The notes: a model not told the origin generated them from the letters alone. Shown: positions 1 through 13,700, counted from the stretch's first letter. The stretch: DNA of 64,000 nt from Lumbricus terrestris (GCA_949752735.1 OX457041.1:25816576-25880575), one strand, 5' to 3'. Translations and numbers: made by a program.

Positions 1-220
1 GAATAAAACCGAAAACAATTCAAGACAACCGCACAAAAATAATCAACCTATAGTTCAGAATACAAAATTAATTGCCTGCCACATAACTGAAGACATGTGG
101 TCGAGAAACCTAAATAGCTCTTGCTGTGAGAAGTGCTTTATAAATGATCAGATACAATGTTGTCAGAGTTCTGTTAAATAAAGAATAGAATCTTCAGTTG
201 GGCTCTTTGAAAGCAAAAAT

Positions 221-636
221 GTGACCCGTCATGACGAAATGAGTCGGAAGTCACACAATGCAGAACGCTGCAAATCGCTTTTAAAGGTGTTCACCCTTCA
301 AATTATTGATTTTTCCATTTTTGGAATCTACATTATATAATGTCTCAATAAAAAATTAATTTAACTGACTTGATTTTCCGGTTTTAACATGCTATTGGTG
401 CAGATTAAACGACCAATAAGATTTAAAACCTATATAAAAATTCAGAAAATCGCGTTTTCCCAACATTTTCTGTTAGGAAGGTCGATCGATTAAAAATTTT
501 ATAACTCCACAAGCACTTGGTCAATTTTGATGTGTAATAGCTCATTTTGAAGGTAATTTAACTTGAAATAACGTGGAATACATAACTCAAAATACTTAAA
601 ATGGGCCTAGCGACTCATTTCGTCATGACGGGTCAC
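221..636. mobile_element. MITE with perfect 26-bp terminal inverted repeats
   Basis: The element begins GTGACCCGTCATGACGAAAT at 221 and its exact inverse ends at 636; the inverted match runs 26 bases. Flanks are AAAT on both sides (217-220 and 637-640), consistent with a 4-bp target duplication. It is 416 bp with no coding capacity. The transposase superfamily is not clear from the ends. Confidence 0.85.
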
Positions 637-984
637 AAATATCCATTTGATTCATCATTCTGGTTATCTCAGCAATGCATGGCTTAATGATGAACTAAAG
701 TTTCATTTTATCATTGCATAAAAGCCAATGGCAGCATTCTTTATGTACTCAAAATGCATTATCTAGATTACTAGCCAATGGTGAAAAAAAAGAGCAAAAA
801 AGGCAAAATCTTTGAAGAAATAGAAAATAGTCAGACAAGTCACAACCATGGCTCAATCCAGATCGTTTTCCTGCATAGGTCTACGCTCTCCTTTGGAATG
901 AACTTCCACCATCAGTTTGCTCTCTCTGGTAGTCTTTCCTCATCTTTCCCTTGCCTCAAAAACCTGCCTTTTCACTCAAGGTTC

Positions 985-1066
985 CATGCACTGGGAGCAC
1001 TTCTGAAAGGATCTTGTTGTGAGAAGTGAGCTTTATAAATGGTCAGATACAATACAATACAATGCA
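985..1066 (+). repeat. SINE/LINE-type 3' tail fragment
   Basis: GGGAGCACTTCTGAA, a short loop, GTGAGAAGTGAGCTTTATAAATG and then an (ATACA)n tail. It matches the 3' end of the LINE fragment at 42335-43121 and the tail at 22165-22228. Confidence 0.65.
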
Positions 1067-1895
1067 AAAAACAACAGCCACAGATCACAAAAATTGGTAA
1101 CACGGAAAATAATTAACCTGCCCATATCTTCTCCATTCGCTGATGAAAGCAAAGGTCGACCGCACTGCACTTTTGAAGTCACTCCTACGAAAACATTACA
1201 ACTCATTAAAGAGAGCAAAGATTCGGTTTCCCCAACAAGCTAGTGACGGGGTGAAAACTGGTTTCAGAGACCTGGTTGAAATTCATATGGGATTTATGGT
1301 TTTGGCCTGCACCCATCAAAACCTGAGCACTTCTCGTGGGACCTTGCACACTGGGAGTGCTTCTGAACAGTTCACCCAGTAATATATCATTTCAGAGTTC
1401 TAAATTTATTCGATCGATGCAGTATTATTATTTTTCATCAATACAACTTTCCCTTTGGCATGAATCCTTTTTATTAATCAAACATGAACAAGCAGGTTTC
1501 TGAACAGTCAGGAACTTAGGCAGGATTCATTTAATCAACCCAGCTTCTATTTGAGCAACTATTTTTCATCAATCCAAAATCTATTTAAATAACAATTATT
1601 ATACACCAATCTAGCTCAAATTTAAGCAAGAACCTTGTCATCCATCCCACTTCTATTCATGTAACACGTACTTTCATCAAACCGACTTCTATTCAGCGAG
1701 AATTATTCTGATGGTCAATCCAACTTGTATACGAACATCGCTGAAAATTAATGCAGTACTTAGCCGACAATTTTGACCGTTAAAGCGAGAATTTACCAAT
1801 TCACCATATAAGGCGCTTTTCAAAAGTTCACATACAATACAAAATGTGATTGATGTTTTTAAAAGCCTCATGGTTTTGAAAGCGCGGGAACTTAC

Positions 1896-2073
1896 TAAGA
1901 AGCGTAATCGATCGCAATTTTTCATTCGCAGTTATCCAATCCGTTGAGTCTCCTACGATCGTCCCACACGACATACACCTGAATATTAAAGGAGTGTCGC
2001 TGACACCATGGGCAGCGTTTTTCGGAATATCTGTACCTTCGATTTTTAAAAGGTCTTCATTTTTAGAAGCCAT
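1896..2073 (-). CDS. Mis18-family protein, first coding exon (partial gene)
   Basis: Mis18 proteins form the complex that primes centromeres for loading of the centromeric histone CENP-A. The exon opens with ATG at 2073 and encodes 59 complete residues. Around residues 28-45 it has the Mis18/Yippee-type start, PLIFRCMSCGTIVGDSTDW: a CxxC zinc half-site followed by GDS and a tryptophan, closer to Mis18-alpha than to Mis18-beta as I know the families. It ends in a perfect GTAAGT donor at 1895, leaving phase 1. The second CxxC half of the zinc fold is not found in 1-1895, so later exons are probably off the left edge. The assignment rests on one exon. Confidence 0.68.
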
Positions 2074-2853
2074 GTTGATTATTTTAATTAGGTCAAGGCA
2101 AGGTCAAGGACAGCGACCCACTTTCAGGTCAAATCATAGACTACTGCGCAATTTTTTTCTTTTCTTGCGCAATCTACGTGATCATTATAAATCTTGAGCA
2201 AATAAGTCTAAAGGTAATTTTTGAATTTCTGTCTATTATGTTCTGTAATTACAAAACATGATTATTTTAATTGCATAATTATTATGGTTATTGTTTTCAT
2301 TCGATGTTCCCGCAACGGTTCAATAAAGTACACTTACTTACTTAGCGATAATGCTGGAATGAGCATGGAACATTGAAGTGAAGCCTGTGAAGGGAAGATT
2401 GGAGAAGAAAAAACCGTGATGCACGTGAACCTTTGCTTGTCTTTCTTGAAAGTTGAACCTGTAGTATATGGAATCAGCTTTTTTGGTCGACATGCGCTTC
2501 ACTAAACGATAGCCACTTTCTTTTCTCTGGGTCTCCCCCCTCCGGGATTACGTCTGATAATAATTGTGTAGCACTGTGAAAGGAACACAGTTTTTCTGAA
2601 TCATTGCTACGTCTAATTCGTTTGCTTACGAACTTATGGCACTCAAATCTCTATGTACTGTGGTTATTATTATTATTGTTAACACAGAACAAAAGTAAAC
2701 AGATGCAATACAATAAGAGAAAGACAAAGGAAATGAATTGGTCACACGGTGAGACCAGACTCACCACTAAGAACAGCATTGAAGGATAAAATGGGAGGCA
2801 CACAAGAGGAAGACTAAGACCAAGATGATGCTGGATTAGATGATGATAGATGG

Positions 2854-3029
2854 GACGTAATTGCAGTATCAATGGCCACAGCATAATTATGCTGTATCTA
2901 ATGACGACACTAACCCTAAACATAACCTGGCCCTCATGATGCCTAACCTGACACTAACCGACACTATATAGATACTTCGTTTATTCAAGAAAAAAAGGAA
3001 AAAATGGTCCCCGATACTGCAGTTACGCC
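2854..3029. mobile_element. hAT-like MITE, copy 1
   Basis: Ends are GACGTAATTGCAGTATC and GATACTGCAGTTACGCC, which are inverted copies. An 8-bp duplication ATAGATGG lies at 2846-2853 and 3030-3037, typical of hAT insertion. The interior holds CTAACCCTAA-like phrases. A second member is at 44097-44266. Confidence 0.8.
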
Positions 3030-4113
3030 ATAGATGGATGTGGAAAGCTCATAGAAGAGGCCAAACAGCAGGAATTGTTACTAAGAGGCAGAAAACCGTA
3101 AGAACTGTAACGAATGAACACTTTCAAATCCATGCATGCAAATCCCAAATAACACATCCATGTATACACCTCAGCAGAAGTTGTGCAAAACTTTTCTTCT
3201 ACATGTCACCGAGGTCAGTTTTTGGAAATACACCGAGATCGAATTTGGCTCAACAGTCAACACTGATGACTATAGGTACACTGTAGTTCAGGAACCCATC
3301 AGTGAGATGGCAAAGACATGTGTCCTGGAGGAAGGCCTACTTGCATACCGTACTTCATTTAGTATGCCAACGGTGGGTCTTATTTTAATTCGTCACTTCG
3401 TTGATGAACTTTGAGCAGCAAATGAAATAATATATGCCTAAAGCGGGCAACACAGCAAGGAAATTTCGTGTGTATCGAACTTAAGTCCTTTCTCCAACTG
3501 CTGCCAACTTCAAATCGTTAGAGAAACTAATCCAGGTACAGTCTAACGATGTTCGTATTTTTCCGACCATCGCAAACCGTCAAGGCAAGCACAAACAGAG
3601 AAACAGGACAGACATTGATCAGATTTCAGCTTCATCAGGACATAATCAGATGATGATGACCTCACTTGCTACCAGATGCACCACAAGCAATGGACAGTAT
3701 TTAAACTCGTGTAAACAAAGTGGTCATTTCCATGGATACGATTTGGGGTCAGAAACCCTCCTGCAACATTCTGTGGCACACACTCTTAAAAGTAACTTTA
3801 AAACAGACAATAGATGGAGGAGTAAACTCTTTTGGACAAACGAGTTGTCTGGTGAGGAATCAGTCGCGGTGGACACAACTTACGCACCTTTCAAGACAAA
3901 GCTTCTTTCAGTTGCAAACCTCTCTCATAACTCACCAAGAAGTTGGTTCCAAAGGTTGAAAGTTCTTTCAATTGGTGTGAAACGACAGTGGAAATCGAAT
4001 GACAGGATATCATTCCACATCAATTACTGCAATTTTTCTGATGCAAGGAACACGAAATGCTTCCAAAGGATAGCACATTATGCTGCAGCAAGATAACCAA
4101 TGAAGAGAGAGAG

Positions 4114-4266
4114 AGGTGTTCTTTTTGGATCAAATTGATAATGGATCATCATAATTATTAGGATCACAAAGATAACCCATTATGAAGATCATTAAGTTAA
4201 AAACAGTGTTATCATCTTAGTGATCATAATATGATCCATTATAAAATTCATTCTAAAAGAACACCT
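4114..4266. mobile_element. Near-palindromic MITE
   Basis: AGGTGTTCTTTTTGGATC at the left is matched in inverse at the right end (…AAAAGAACACCT). Inverted similarity extends about 38 bases, including ATAATGGATCAT. The 153-bp unit could fold into one long hairpin. No clear target duplication. Confidence 0.7.
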
Positions 4267-4324
4267 TTCTTCATGGATCATCTTGTTGCATGCTGCCTAG
4301 GTTGCTGGCCAGCTAACCTAGTGT

Positions 4325-5340
4325 AGGGTGACCATACGTCCCGGTTTTCCGGGACATGTCCCGGTTTTTTGTGGTGCGTCCCGGTGTCCCGACGACTTAG
4401 GCAAAAGGGCAAAATTGTCCCGGTTTTTGACAAGAAGGAAATGTGAATATTGAAAACGTTTCATGTCAATGACAGAACAACGTGCAGTTTGCAACCCATA
4501 AAGAAGTCACAATGAAGGAGAAGTTGTCAATTTATATGGAGTGCACATCTGTAGTATATAGGCTAGTGAGTTTAGTTAATAGATTTTAAGAATTATCAAT
4601 GGGTAACGAGAAAACCTCCATAATACAATTTTTCAGTGGCAGATCTATATCGATTTCAACAGGTCTCGTCAGAATCGTAATGGGAGTGAGACAAATCATC
4701 TCATCACTGAAAATAATAGCAGAGCAGTTTGCTTCAGATGACAACTTAAAAGTTAAAATGCATTGTCATTGTAATGCAGAAATAAAAAAAATTCTGATGC
4801 TGAGGAGCACATACCCCCCCCCACAACCTCTCTTCCTCCTCGTCCCCTCAGAAACCTTTGGTCTTCTTCTGGACTAGATTACATAGGCTATAGTGAGTGC
4901 CGATTGAGAGTGCTCTCGATTATGAAAGAGTGCTACACACGACTAGAGCAGGTTGGAGATTTTTGCACTGAAGCATATAATTATAATAATGCTCAGCATT
5001 ACGCCTAAATTAACTTTGGTGAGTCTGATGACACCAGCACCGATATCGATATGTTCAAAAACTTTCGCAGAACAGAACTTACCTAAAAAATTCACTCTTC
5101 CAAGAAATATCAGTAACCTTGAGTTTCGTCAAAGTATGCAGTAGGCTATACTATAATAAGCATTAAGCAACAATACTACAATAGCCTACTATGGTTTACT
5201 GCTGACTGGAGCAGGCCTATCCTATAGGACTAGGCCTTCGTATACGCCTATAGTCCTGTAAAAGAATTACAATTGGCAGTTTTTCAAAAGTGTCCCGGTT
5301 TTCGATGGCCAGAAAATCTAACCTAAATCTAACCTAGTGA
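4325..5340. mobile_element. hAT-like transposon remnant
   Basis: Starts TAGGGTGACCATACGTCCCG and continues with repeated GTCCCGGTTTT phrases. The same phrase returns near the right end at about 5291 (GTCCCGGTTTTCGATGGCCA). CTAACCTAGTG occurs on both sides, suggesting a target duplication. The interior has small open frames only, so it is non-autonomous or decayed. Confidence 0.55.
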
Positions 5341-6186
5341 GATGCTGCTCAATAACTTAATTACTGGTGGCCATTTAAAGCACATTTGTCAATGGATTAC
5401 TTTTACTAAAAGGAGACCAAAGGCAACAACATATGGCAAATTGCACATCAAGCATATTCCTTCCATGGCAAATTTCATGTAAGGTGCGATAAAGTCAAAG
5501 TCAACATACCTGGAAGAATTAAACATGTAGCACTACTACAGCAGTCATGTCATATGTCAGATTTGATTTATTGAATATGATGGCTGTGCTTAAACACCTA
5601 TAACTCTCTTCTCATGCTAAAAGAACATATTCATTGAAAGACTGCTAAATCATCCCCTGTCAGATAGGGTACGTACGGTAAGGTCGATGACACCAGTAAT
5701 GAGACGTTAGAAAAAATCTGGATAATGTTAAGTTGCTAAACTGCCAACCAAATTTACTCGTAACTTTGTACAACGCTCAGTTTAGATACATTACATCAGC
5801 TGCATGATGTTTGCGATTAGCAACTAGCGATAGTGTGTGAATGTTCTGGCTGCATAAAAGATAGAGTACTAGGCTAATTCCGCACTAGTCGCCAGAATCA
5901 AAATAAGACAACATCGCCGTCCTTATCCAGTAACATCTGCTGAACATACGCTAAGGAGACTAAATAAGCAATGGTGCTATATAAATGTTGTCTTAGAAAC
6001 ATATTTAGATGAAAGGCTGACCACAATGTAGCAAATAAAAATTCAGATGCATACATGAATGCACATCTACATTATCTATTAATTTATTATACATGTAAAA
6101 TATGCAGGTAAGTGTATCAATATGTAATTAGAAACTTTCATACTGCCAGTGTCTCATGCTCAAGGCATCAACCTATGGTGAATCTA

Positions 6187-6265
6187 TTAACCCTTTACCG
6201 GTTCATTTTTAAATTTTAAGCCTGTTTTCAGCAGATATTCTCGGGGAAAACGGGTAAAGGATTAA
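6187..6265. mobile_element. Short piggyBac-like inverted-repeat element
   Basis: Bounded by TTAA on both sides. Starts TTAACCCTTTACCGGTT and ends in the approximate inverse AACGGGTAAAGGATTAA. TTAA targets and CCCTTT-type ends are characteristic of piggyBac-derived MITEs. Only 79 bp. Confidence 0.6.
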
Positions 6266-6836
6266 CGCATAACCTTTATATATTATACATTACACAATAT
6301 GTATTATGCGGTATGCATATAATATTATTGTAACGTATTATTACTATTATTATTATTTATAAAATTCTATATATAGCGCCTCACCTCTTCACGGTAGGTT
6401 ATGCAAAAGTGTTCCCGGCTCAACCATGGCTAAATAGGACAGTTTGAGACTCTTACGGAATAGAGTGGAGTGACCCCGGGCAATAAATGCAGTGTAATAG
6501 GGGTCATTGTAGGACCATTCCAGGTTGCAGGAACAGCTACCGAGAATGAACGGCGTTGTTGGGGAGCAGTCCGCGAGCGGTATAAGTGGTATACGTAATA
6601 TTAGAAAATGGGTTTCCTTCATTATTAGCAATGGTCCAGAAACTAGAACAAAATTAGTCTTCTGCACACAATTTGAAACTGTGAGGAATCACTCTAATAG
6701 CATGAGTAATTAATAATAAAAGAATAATAATAATAATGATAATAAAATTTATAAGACTAACCGTGCCTTCCCTCTTCTGGTTCAAATTCAACACTGACAG
6801 CAGCCAGAGATGGAGAAGCAAAGAGAAGCAAAAAGA

Positions 6837-6962
<126 letters not shown>

Positions 6963-9690
6963 CAGAGACAAAGACAAAGACAGAGATAGTTAGGATACAA
7001 AGAGATGGAAAAAAGCAGATCAAGAGAATGAGCGAAAAAGACATACAGAGAAAAAGAAAGACCATAATTAATAAACAGCTTACAATGTCTGCACATCTCT
7101 TGTCACACAAATGGAATGAATGAATAAAGAAAGAAGAAAAAAGAGAAGACTGAACAGCAGCATTCTTGAGAAACTTGGTCCAAAACACGTAGTCGTCCCA
7201 CCATGGCTGAACAGCTTGAGATGAAATGGAGTTTTGGCCGAGTTCACAGAGAACATTCAATCAGCGCAGATGCTTCATCAAGAGCACAGAGTCAGTGGTA
7301 CAAGTGGTCGAGTTCGGTAAATGCAAAAGACTATTTTGGTTATTGTTTTAAAATGCAACCTACACACACCCAGTCTGATCCACATGAAAGGCACATCCAG
7401 GAAGAAATCAGGCAATGACCCACAAGAAGGGCAAACCAGTGATTTCAATGAGGGTTACCTACTGCAAACATAAGAAAGCCACGAAACTGGACTACCAAAA
7501 TCCTTGGGAATAAAAACATCTCAAAACGGTCATAAAATTTTAATGTTTGACAGTTCAAAATGGTTGCCAAAGTTCTTGATGACCAAAATTGGTCGTAAAA
7601 ATTCTTGATCACTAAAAGTTGTCAAAATTTTCTAGCACAGTCTTATTGGTGACCTCTCCCCAACCCTGATTAACATCTGGATCTGTCAAGAAATAAACCA
7701 ACAAGCTCCCATTAATTGGAATGCAAAACCAATGTCTAATAGGAATGTCTGTCTACTCAATGAAACACTCAACACAGACTTTCTCGCTAACGTGAAAACC
7801 CTCTGACTAAATGCATCAGCACAGAGCAAATTCCATCACAATGCTGATGTGGCCATAGAAACCAAATTCTAAGTTTTTTTAAATTTCAAGCAATGCTCCC
7901 ACAAAACACACCCTTTCTACAGTGTAGTGCATCATGCATTGGAAGCAGCCACACAGTTTGACATAATTATGGTAATTTAAATGACATTACTTTTACAAGT
8001 GTGAGCCATGAAAAGATCACGTCGTGCATACACACAGAGCCGAATTGATAGGACCTTCTCGTAAGGTATATATGTCATTTTTGTGAACTCTCATACCCAA
8101 CCATGTTCCTGTCTTAATTAGAATTTCTTTCATTGTTTGAACTCACGACCTTGTTGTAAAATGACTACGAAGCACAGCAACATGAGGAAATTCAATGAAA
8201 GTCAACCGGAATCTCAGAATTTCCAAAACAAATTTCTACATCTCTTCTGTCTCTCTCTATCTCTCTGTCTCTCTGTCTGTCTTTTTCTCTCTCCTTCAAT
8301 GTCAAACACTAGTTCTAGATGCAATCCTCACCGAGACCCAAAAAGCAGAAATAAAATGCAAGATGAACAGAAAATGTTTAAAGTTAGTTATTTTAATGAC
8401 ATTAAATGCACAGCAAATTATCACAAAAGATTTCTGTAACACAGTTGCACAAACCAGGATATATATAATCCTATTACACAGCTTTCTAGAGACTTAGGAT
8501 GGCATGCCAGAGCTACAGAAATGGAGTCAAACACCCGATATCAATGGCATTAGAAACTCGATATATATCAAGGTATTACCCGATACTAATGGTATCAAAT
8601 ACCTTTCACTTAGGCTATAGTAAATACCCTAACCATCTTTGGCATTAAACACCTGATACCATGGATATTACATACTTGATATCAGAAGTATTAAAAACCG
8701 GACACCATTCACATAACATCCAACTGATATGCGTTACCAAGCGTATTAAAAACCAGTGCCAGTCTGTAATTCTCATTTGATACCGATGATAAAGAAAAGA
8801 ATTATACACTAAAACTAAAGAACAGATTTTTCTCGCACAGACATGCACGTCACAGTCCACCAGCAAAACTTCCCAAGTTAATTGACACATTTTACTTTAC
8901 AATCGAGAAATTTACTTCACTTTTAATATGATCAAATTCACACGATGATACATGCGTGGTAAGCCCACTGTGATTAATTATTAAAAGTTACTCAGTCAAT
9001 ATTTCATAAGACACATTTTATGCTAGAAGCATAACCGCAACACTGCCTTTACAAGTTTTACATTTTACACAATTAATTCGTTGGCTACTACCATACATCA
9101 GTTAAAGGTAATGTTACACCGAAGTAAAATTAGTAGCTACATTACACCGTTCGTAATGTAACCACATTACAACCTTCACATCCATATAAAACCCAACATA
9201 ATTTTAGTAGCTACATTATGCCGTTGTAACGCTACTTACTAACCATAATGCATCCTTCATAACAACGCACGTAGCCATATTATGCTTTTTGTAGTGTTGT
9301 TCTGTACAACAAGCAACGATCACAGCTGAATGGCAACATGATGCAACACACAAGCGAAAGACAACCATTGCAGAAAATTGGGAACTAGACAAATCGGGAC
9401 ACAGAAAAATATAGCAGAATTTATCATTAGACATAGCTACAGAAACAACTACCAGTATATACATGCACATGGGCACATCAAATGTGTATCCATCTATATA
9501 CACATAATACTAACAGATTTGTATATATATCTACACACACATACATATATCCTAGCGCATATAATATATTGTACATACAAGTACTATATGCTAAATGGAT
9601 ATAGCACATGTTATACATATACATAAAACAAACATATTTATGCATATGCTATATGCACAAACATATGATTATCGCACATAGAATACAGAG

Positions 9691-9942
9691 TTATACGCTG
9701 TACCATCCTTATAGTATTCATCACTGCGATGCCAAAAATTACGACACAGCGACACATCCAAGGTGCCAACCGACCATGGTCCCAAGCTCAAACTGGAAGG
9801 GGGGATGGGGAACAACTGAACTGAGTCACATACAAAACAAGCCGAGGCTCGAAAAACTTGAAAATCAAACAAAGAAAATAAAAAAATGGGTAAATGGTCC
9901 ATAAAGAGTCATCAAAGAAAAGATTTGATGGTAAGGTTTCAA
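9691..9942. repeat. Direct duplication, left copy
   Basis: About 252 bases starting TTATACGCTGTACCAT and ending GGTAAGGTTTCAA, repeated at 10841-11092 with scattered differences. It lies downstream of the SNX13 stop codon. Confidence 0.9.
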
Positions 9943-10518
9943 CAGACAAACCAGAAGACAGATCCAAAATAAAATCTGTTTTGGCAAGTGACCACAATTA
10001 TACCGCAGACTTCATGTCACTGTTTACTTTCGTTGAACCTCTCAAATACAGCGCTATAAGGTGCTTGTACAGATATACAACGTATGCGAATCTATCATTT
10101 CCATGCAAATTACCCAAAATGACGCGAATAATTGCAAATGGATGACGAACGGAATGAACCAAAGATAAACACTAAACAGCAATCTACAAACTCAAGATAT
10201 ACCTGTACACGCGCATTTCCTTTCATGAGTACCAAGTCTGGATGACATGTACAAACGTACACACGTGCAAACAAACAAACAAGCAAACAAAAAACTGCAC
10301 AGGATTTTATATACATTGACATCGTATACACACACAGACATTGTACAACGCATGTATTCCACACTATACACAATGTATGCATACATAACATTTACACGAC
10401 CAGTTCATGCCGCACAACAACATAATCCTACAGTCACTTGGCAAGCATTCGCTGATCCCTTGTTCGACTCGAACGGGCGCATCTCCGTACACCACAATTA
10501 TTATTCTGCTCTGACGGC

Positions 10519-10796
10519 TCAGTCAACTCGTTTCCGTGACGACGATGTGCTCTTCGAGTCGCCGCCACTCGACGCCGCCGAGTCCTTCTTGTTCTGCTTC
10601 TTGATGACGCGCGGAGACTGGGAATGGAGTTTGCGGAATGTTTCGTGGAACTTGTTCTCCGGGAAGATCGTCTCGAGGAGGCCTTCGAGGACGACGTAGA
10701 CGAGGCGCCGGTTGAGTCGCGGATGCTGGAACATGTTGAAGACGAGCATCACACCCTGTCGCGTCGTCTCGGTGCCGATCAGATGCCGAAGCTCCT
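10519..10796 (-). CDS. SNX13: SNX13 exon 26 (terminal)
   Basis: The last 92 residues plus stop. Contains [18 protein letters not shown] and [19 protein letters not shown], the end of Nexin_C, then a lysine/serine-rich tail. GC content is visibly higher than in the flanks. Confidence 0.97.
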
Positions 10797-13700
10797 CTAG
10801 AAAGAAAGAGAAGAATTCGGATGTCACAATGTTCAACTAGTTATACACTGTACCATACTTATAGTATTCATCACTGCGATGCCAAAATTACGACACAGCA
10901 ACACATCCAAGGTGCCAACCGACCATGGTCCCAAGCTCAAACTGGAAGGGGGGGTATGGGGGAACAACTGAACTGAGTCACATACAAAATAAGCCAAGGC
11001 TCGAAAAACTTGAAAATCAAACAAAGAAAATAAAAAAAATGGGGAAATGGTTCATAGTCATCAAAGAAAAGATTTGACGGTAAGGTTTCAAAGTTATCAA
11101 CCTTGAATGTGAATCCATGCACTTTTATTCAGTGCACTTGTTCTCTTGAGGCTGGCTATCTGCCACAATGTTATGGTAAATGCAACTAAAAACGAAAAAT
11201 GCCTAACTAGTTATCGCGCTGAGGTTGGGAGCGCCTCTGAGTAGTCCCCTTGAAGAGGCGCTATATAAATGCATATAATGAATGAATGAATTGACTGGAT
11301 TGCATATTGGTGTCTGAAGTACCATTGATAGGTGTCCTGTTCATTTGTGTAATATTATAATGGCTCTTCGAAATCTAAAGAAATTCCTAATCTATTCAAT
11401 CGCACTAGAATCAATCAGAAACGTGAATATTTTCTACTTAGTGATGACTTTAATGTTCTAAAAGAACCTTAACACGATTCAACCTAACAAATGCTGCTAT
11501 TCTGAGAGGAACTCACGTTAAAGTATAGTGCCTAACTATCAAAACTAATGAGAATAAAAAATTCAGAGTGCCTTCACTTTGACAAACAAGTCTGGAAGAC
11601 CAAATCATCTTATCTTATCTGACCATTTATAAGGCGCTTCTCGCAGCAAAAGCCTTTCAGAAGCGCTCCCAGTGCGTTCAACCCCAAGATTACCCCCAAT
11701 TAATCTATTGCTCTGCTGTCCATTTAAATCATGAGCTCTGAGTGATTAGCATGGGGCCTTATTCATCTCGATTAATTGCATCCACTGCTAATTTTCATCA
11801 CTCTTGCATTACTATTATTCCATTGAACTATTTAAAGTTGATGTAGTGTCTAACTAGTTAGTTATCAAGGTTTGAGATATGCATTATCGCCAACAGACCT
11901 GAAAGACTTCCGAAAAGTTTTGTTTTACAGACAATACGTGTTCGCATCTTCGTATTGAAGTCGCGTGGTTGTCGCGGTTCAGCTAAAATCCCATTTGGCC
12001 AGAAAGAATGACTGAAAACAAATTCATCAATAGCTAGATTATATATACACATACAGGCATAAAAAGGGAAAATGGCATGCACAAAGACTCGCAACGTTAA
12101 AAGACACAGATCTTAATGGTTATTAATGCTTATACATATATACATACTTCACAGCTCATTTAATATTACATGATATATAATCATTAATATGTACATACTT
12201 CGCAGCTCATTTAATATTGCAGGTTTTATCTTCATTTCGTAACATAGCACCAACATATTTACCTGACACTGCCTGCATACAATTACTGTGATTAAAATTA
12301 ATCTATTGCTTTGCTGTCCATTTAATAACCACTGATTAACACATTGGCCGCCTACTACGAGTTAACTCGTAGTAGAAAAGTCTCCCGCACACGCCTACTA
12401 CGAGTTAACTCGTAGTACGATCCATAGTGAATTTTTGGTGAAATACGTGAACACTGACGCACGCCCGATAATTCTGATGACGTCATGTTTGAACCAGATA
12501 TTTTTGGTGTCTAGCCTTTTTTCCAGAGGAGTGGGGTCGAGTGAGGTACAGTGGGGCGTGGATGGGGTGGGGATTGGATGGGTGGAACCGGGGTTGGGCC
12601 GGGGTGGGGGCTGTAGGGTAAGGGTGAAAACAGTGAAACATACATTTCCATGATATGCGTAAGTTGGTCATTTTGTGGGGGTGGGGCGGATTGGGGTGGA
12701 GAAATGGTGGGGTGGGGTTGAACGGATTTGGGGTAGGGGTGGGGTGGGTTGAACGGTTGGGTTTGGAGTTGGAGTGTGTCGGGTGGGGCAAAATGAGGAG
12801 GAGGGTTGGGCGAAAAATCAAAATTTACTCCAGGCCGGAGGAGATGTTTGGGGACGGGGTGGGGTGGGGTAATGCGGGATTGGGCGGGGTGGGGCAAAGT
12901 GGAACTAGGTGGGGGAAGGGGTGGGGTTTGGTGTAATACGTCCATGGTGGTGGCACAGTGAGACCGGTGTGAAACCAAGGTGACATATTTCTTCATGAAT
13001 TTCACATGTTGAGCGTCTTGCGGGATGTGGAAGTGTGGGGAATGGGGTGGGTCGGACTTTGGGTGGAGATGGGGTTGGATTGGACTGTTGTGGTATGGGA
13101 ATCGAGTGGGCCGGTTGGGGCAAAGTGAGACGGAGGGTTGGAAAATATCAAAATTTGCTCCAGTCCGGTGTGGATGTATGCTGGCGAAGAGGGGCTGGGT
13201 TGGGTGGAACGGGGGTGGAGTGGGGTGGGGTGGAGGCGGGTGGAGCAGGGATGGGGTGGGGCTTAGTGGGATTCGGTCAGAGTGGTGGTGCGGTGGGACT
13301 GGTGTGAAAAAAATATTATATTTTATGATTTTCATATGTTCACCATTTTACACGGTGGACGGGTGGGAAACGGGTGGGGTGGAGCAGAGTTGGGGTAGAG
13401 GTTGGGTAGGGTTGGACGGTTGTGGTATGGGGTTGGAGTGGGCTGGGTGGGGCAAAGTGAGGAGGTGGATTGGACGAACAACTAAATTACCCCAACGAGT
13501 GTGGCTGTATGGAGCGAGGTGGGGTGGGGAGGTGGTGCGGTGTGGCGAGGAATGGGGGTTAGGTGGGGGATGGGGAGGTTTGGTGGATGCATCTAGGGTG
13601 GTGGTGATGTGGAACCGGTGTGAAAATAAAGTGAAACATTAATTTTTTCATGAATCTCATATGTTGATAATATGGCTGGCGTCTTTCGCTTGGCGTAGCG

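Larger units (their letters stand above)
1..1895 (-). other. Intron 1 of the Mis18-like gene (partial)
   Basis: No second exon was recognised. The stretch holds one complete MITE (221-636), SINE/LINE-tail fragments near 115-165, 985-1070 and 1330-1385, and a degenerate AT-rich tract at about 1450-1700 in which ATTCAT/ATCAA phrases recur. The small open frames here resemble nothing I know. Confidence 0.5.

Noticed and set aside
3650..4096. 148-codon open frame on the plus strand
   Set aside because: No recognisable domain, no coding-like context, flanked by MITEs; kept only as a note.
12511..13335. 274-codon proline/histidine-rich open frame on the minus strand
   Set aside because: It is produced by the C-rich strand of a minisatellite; no domain, no splice context.
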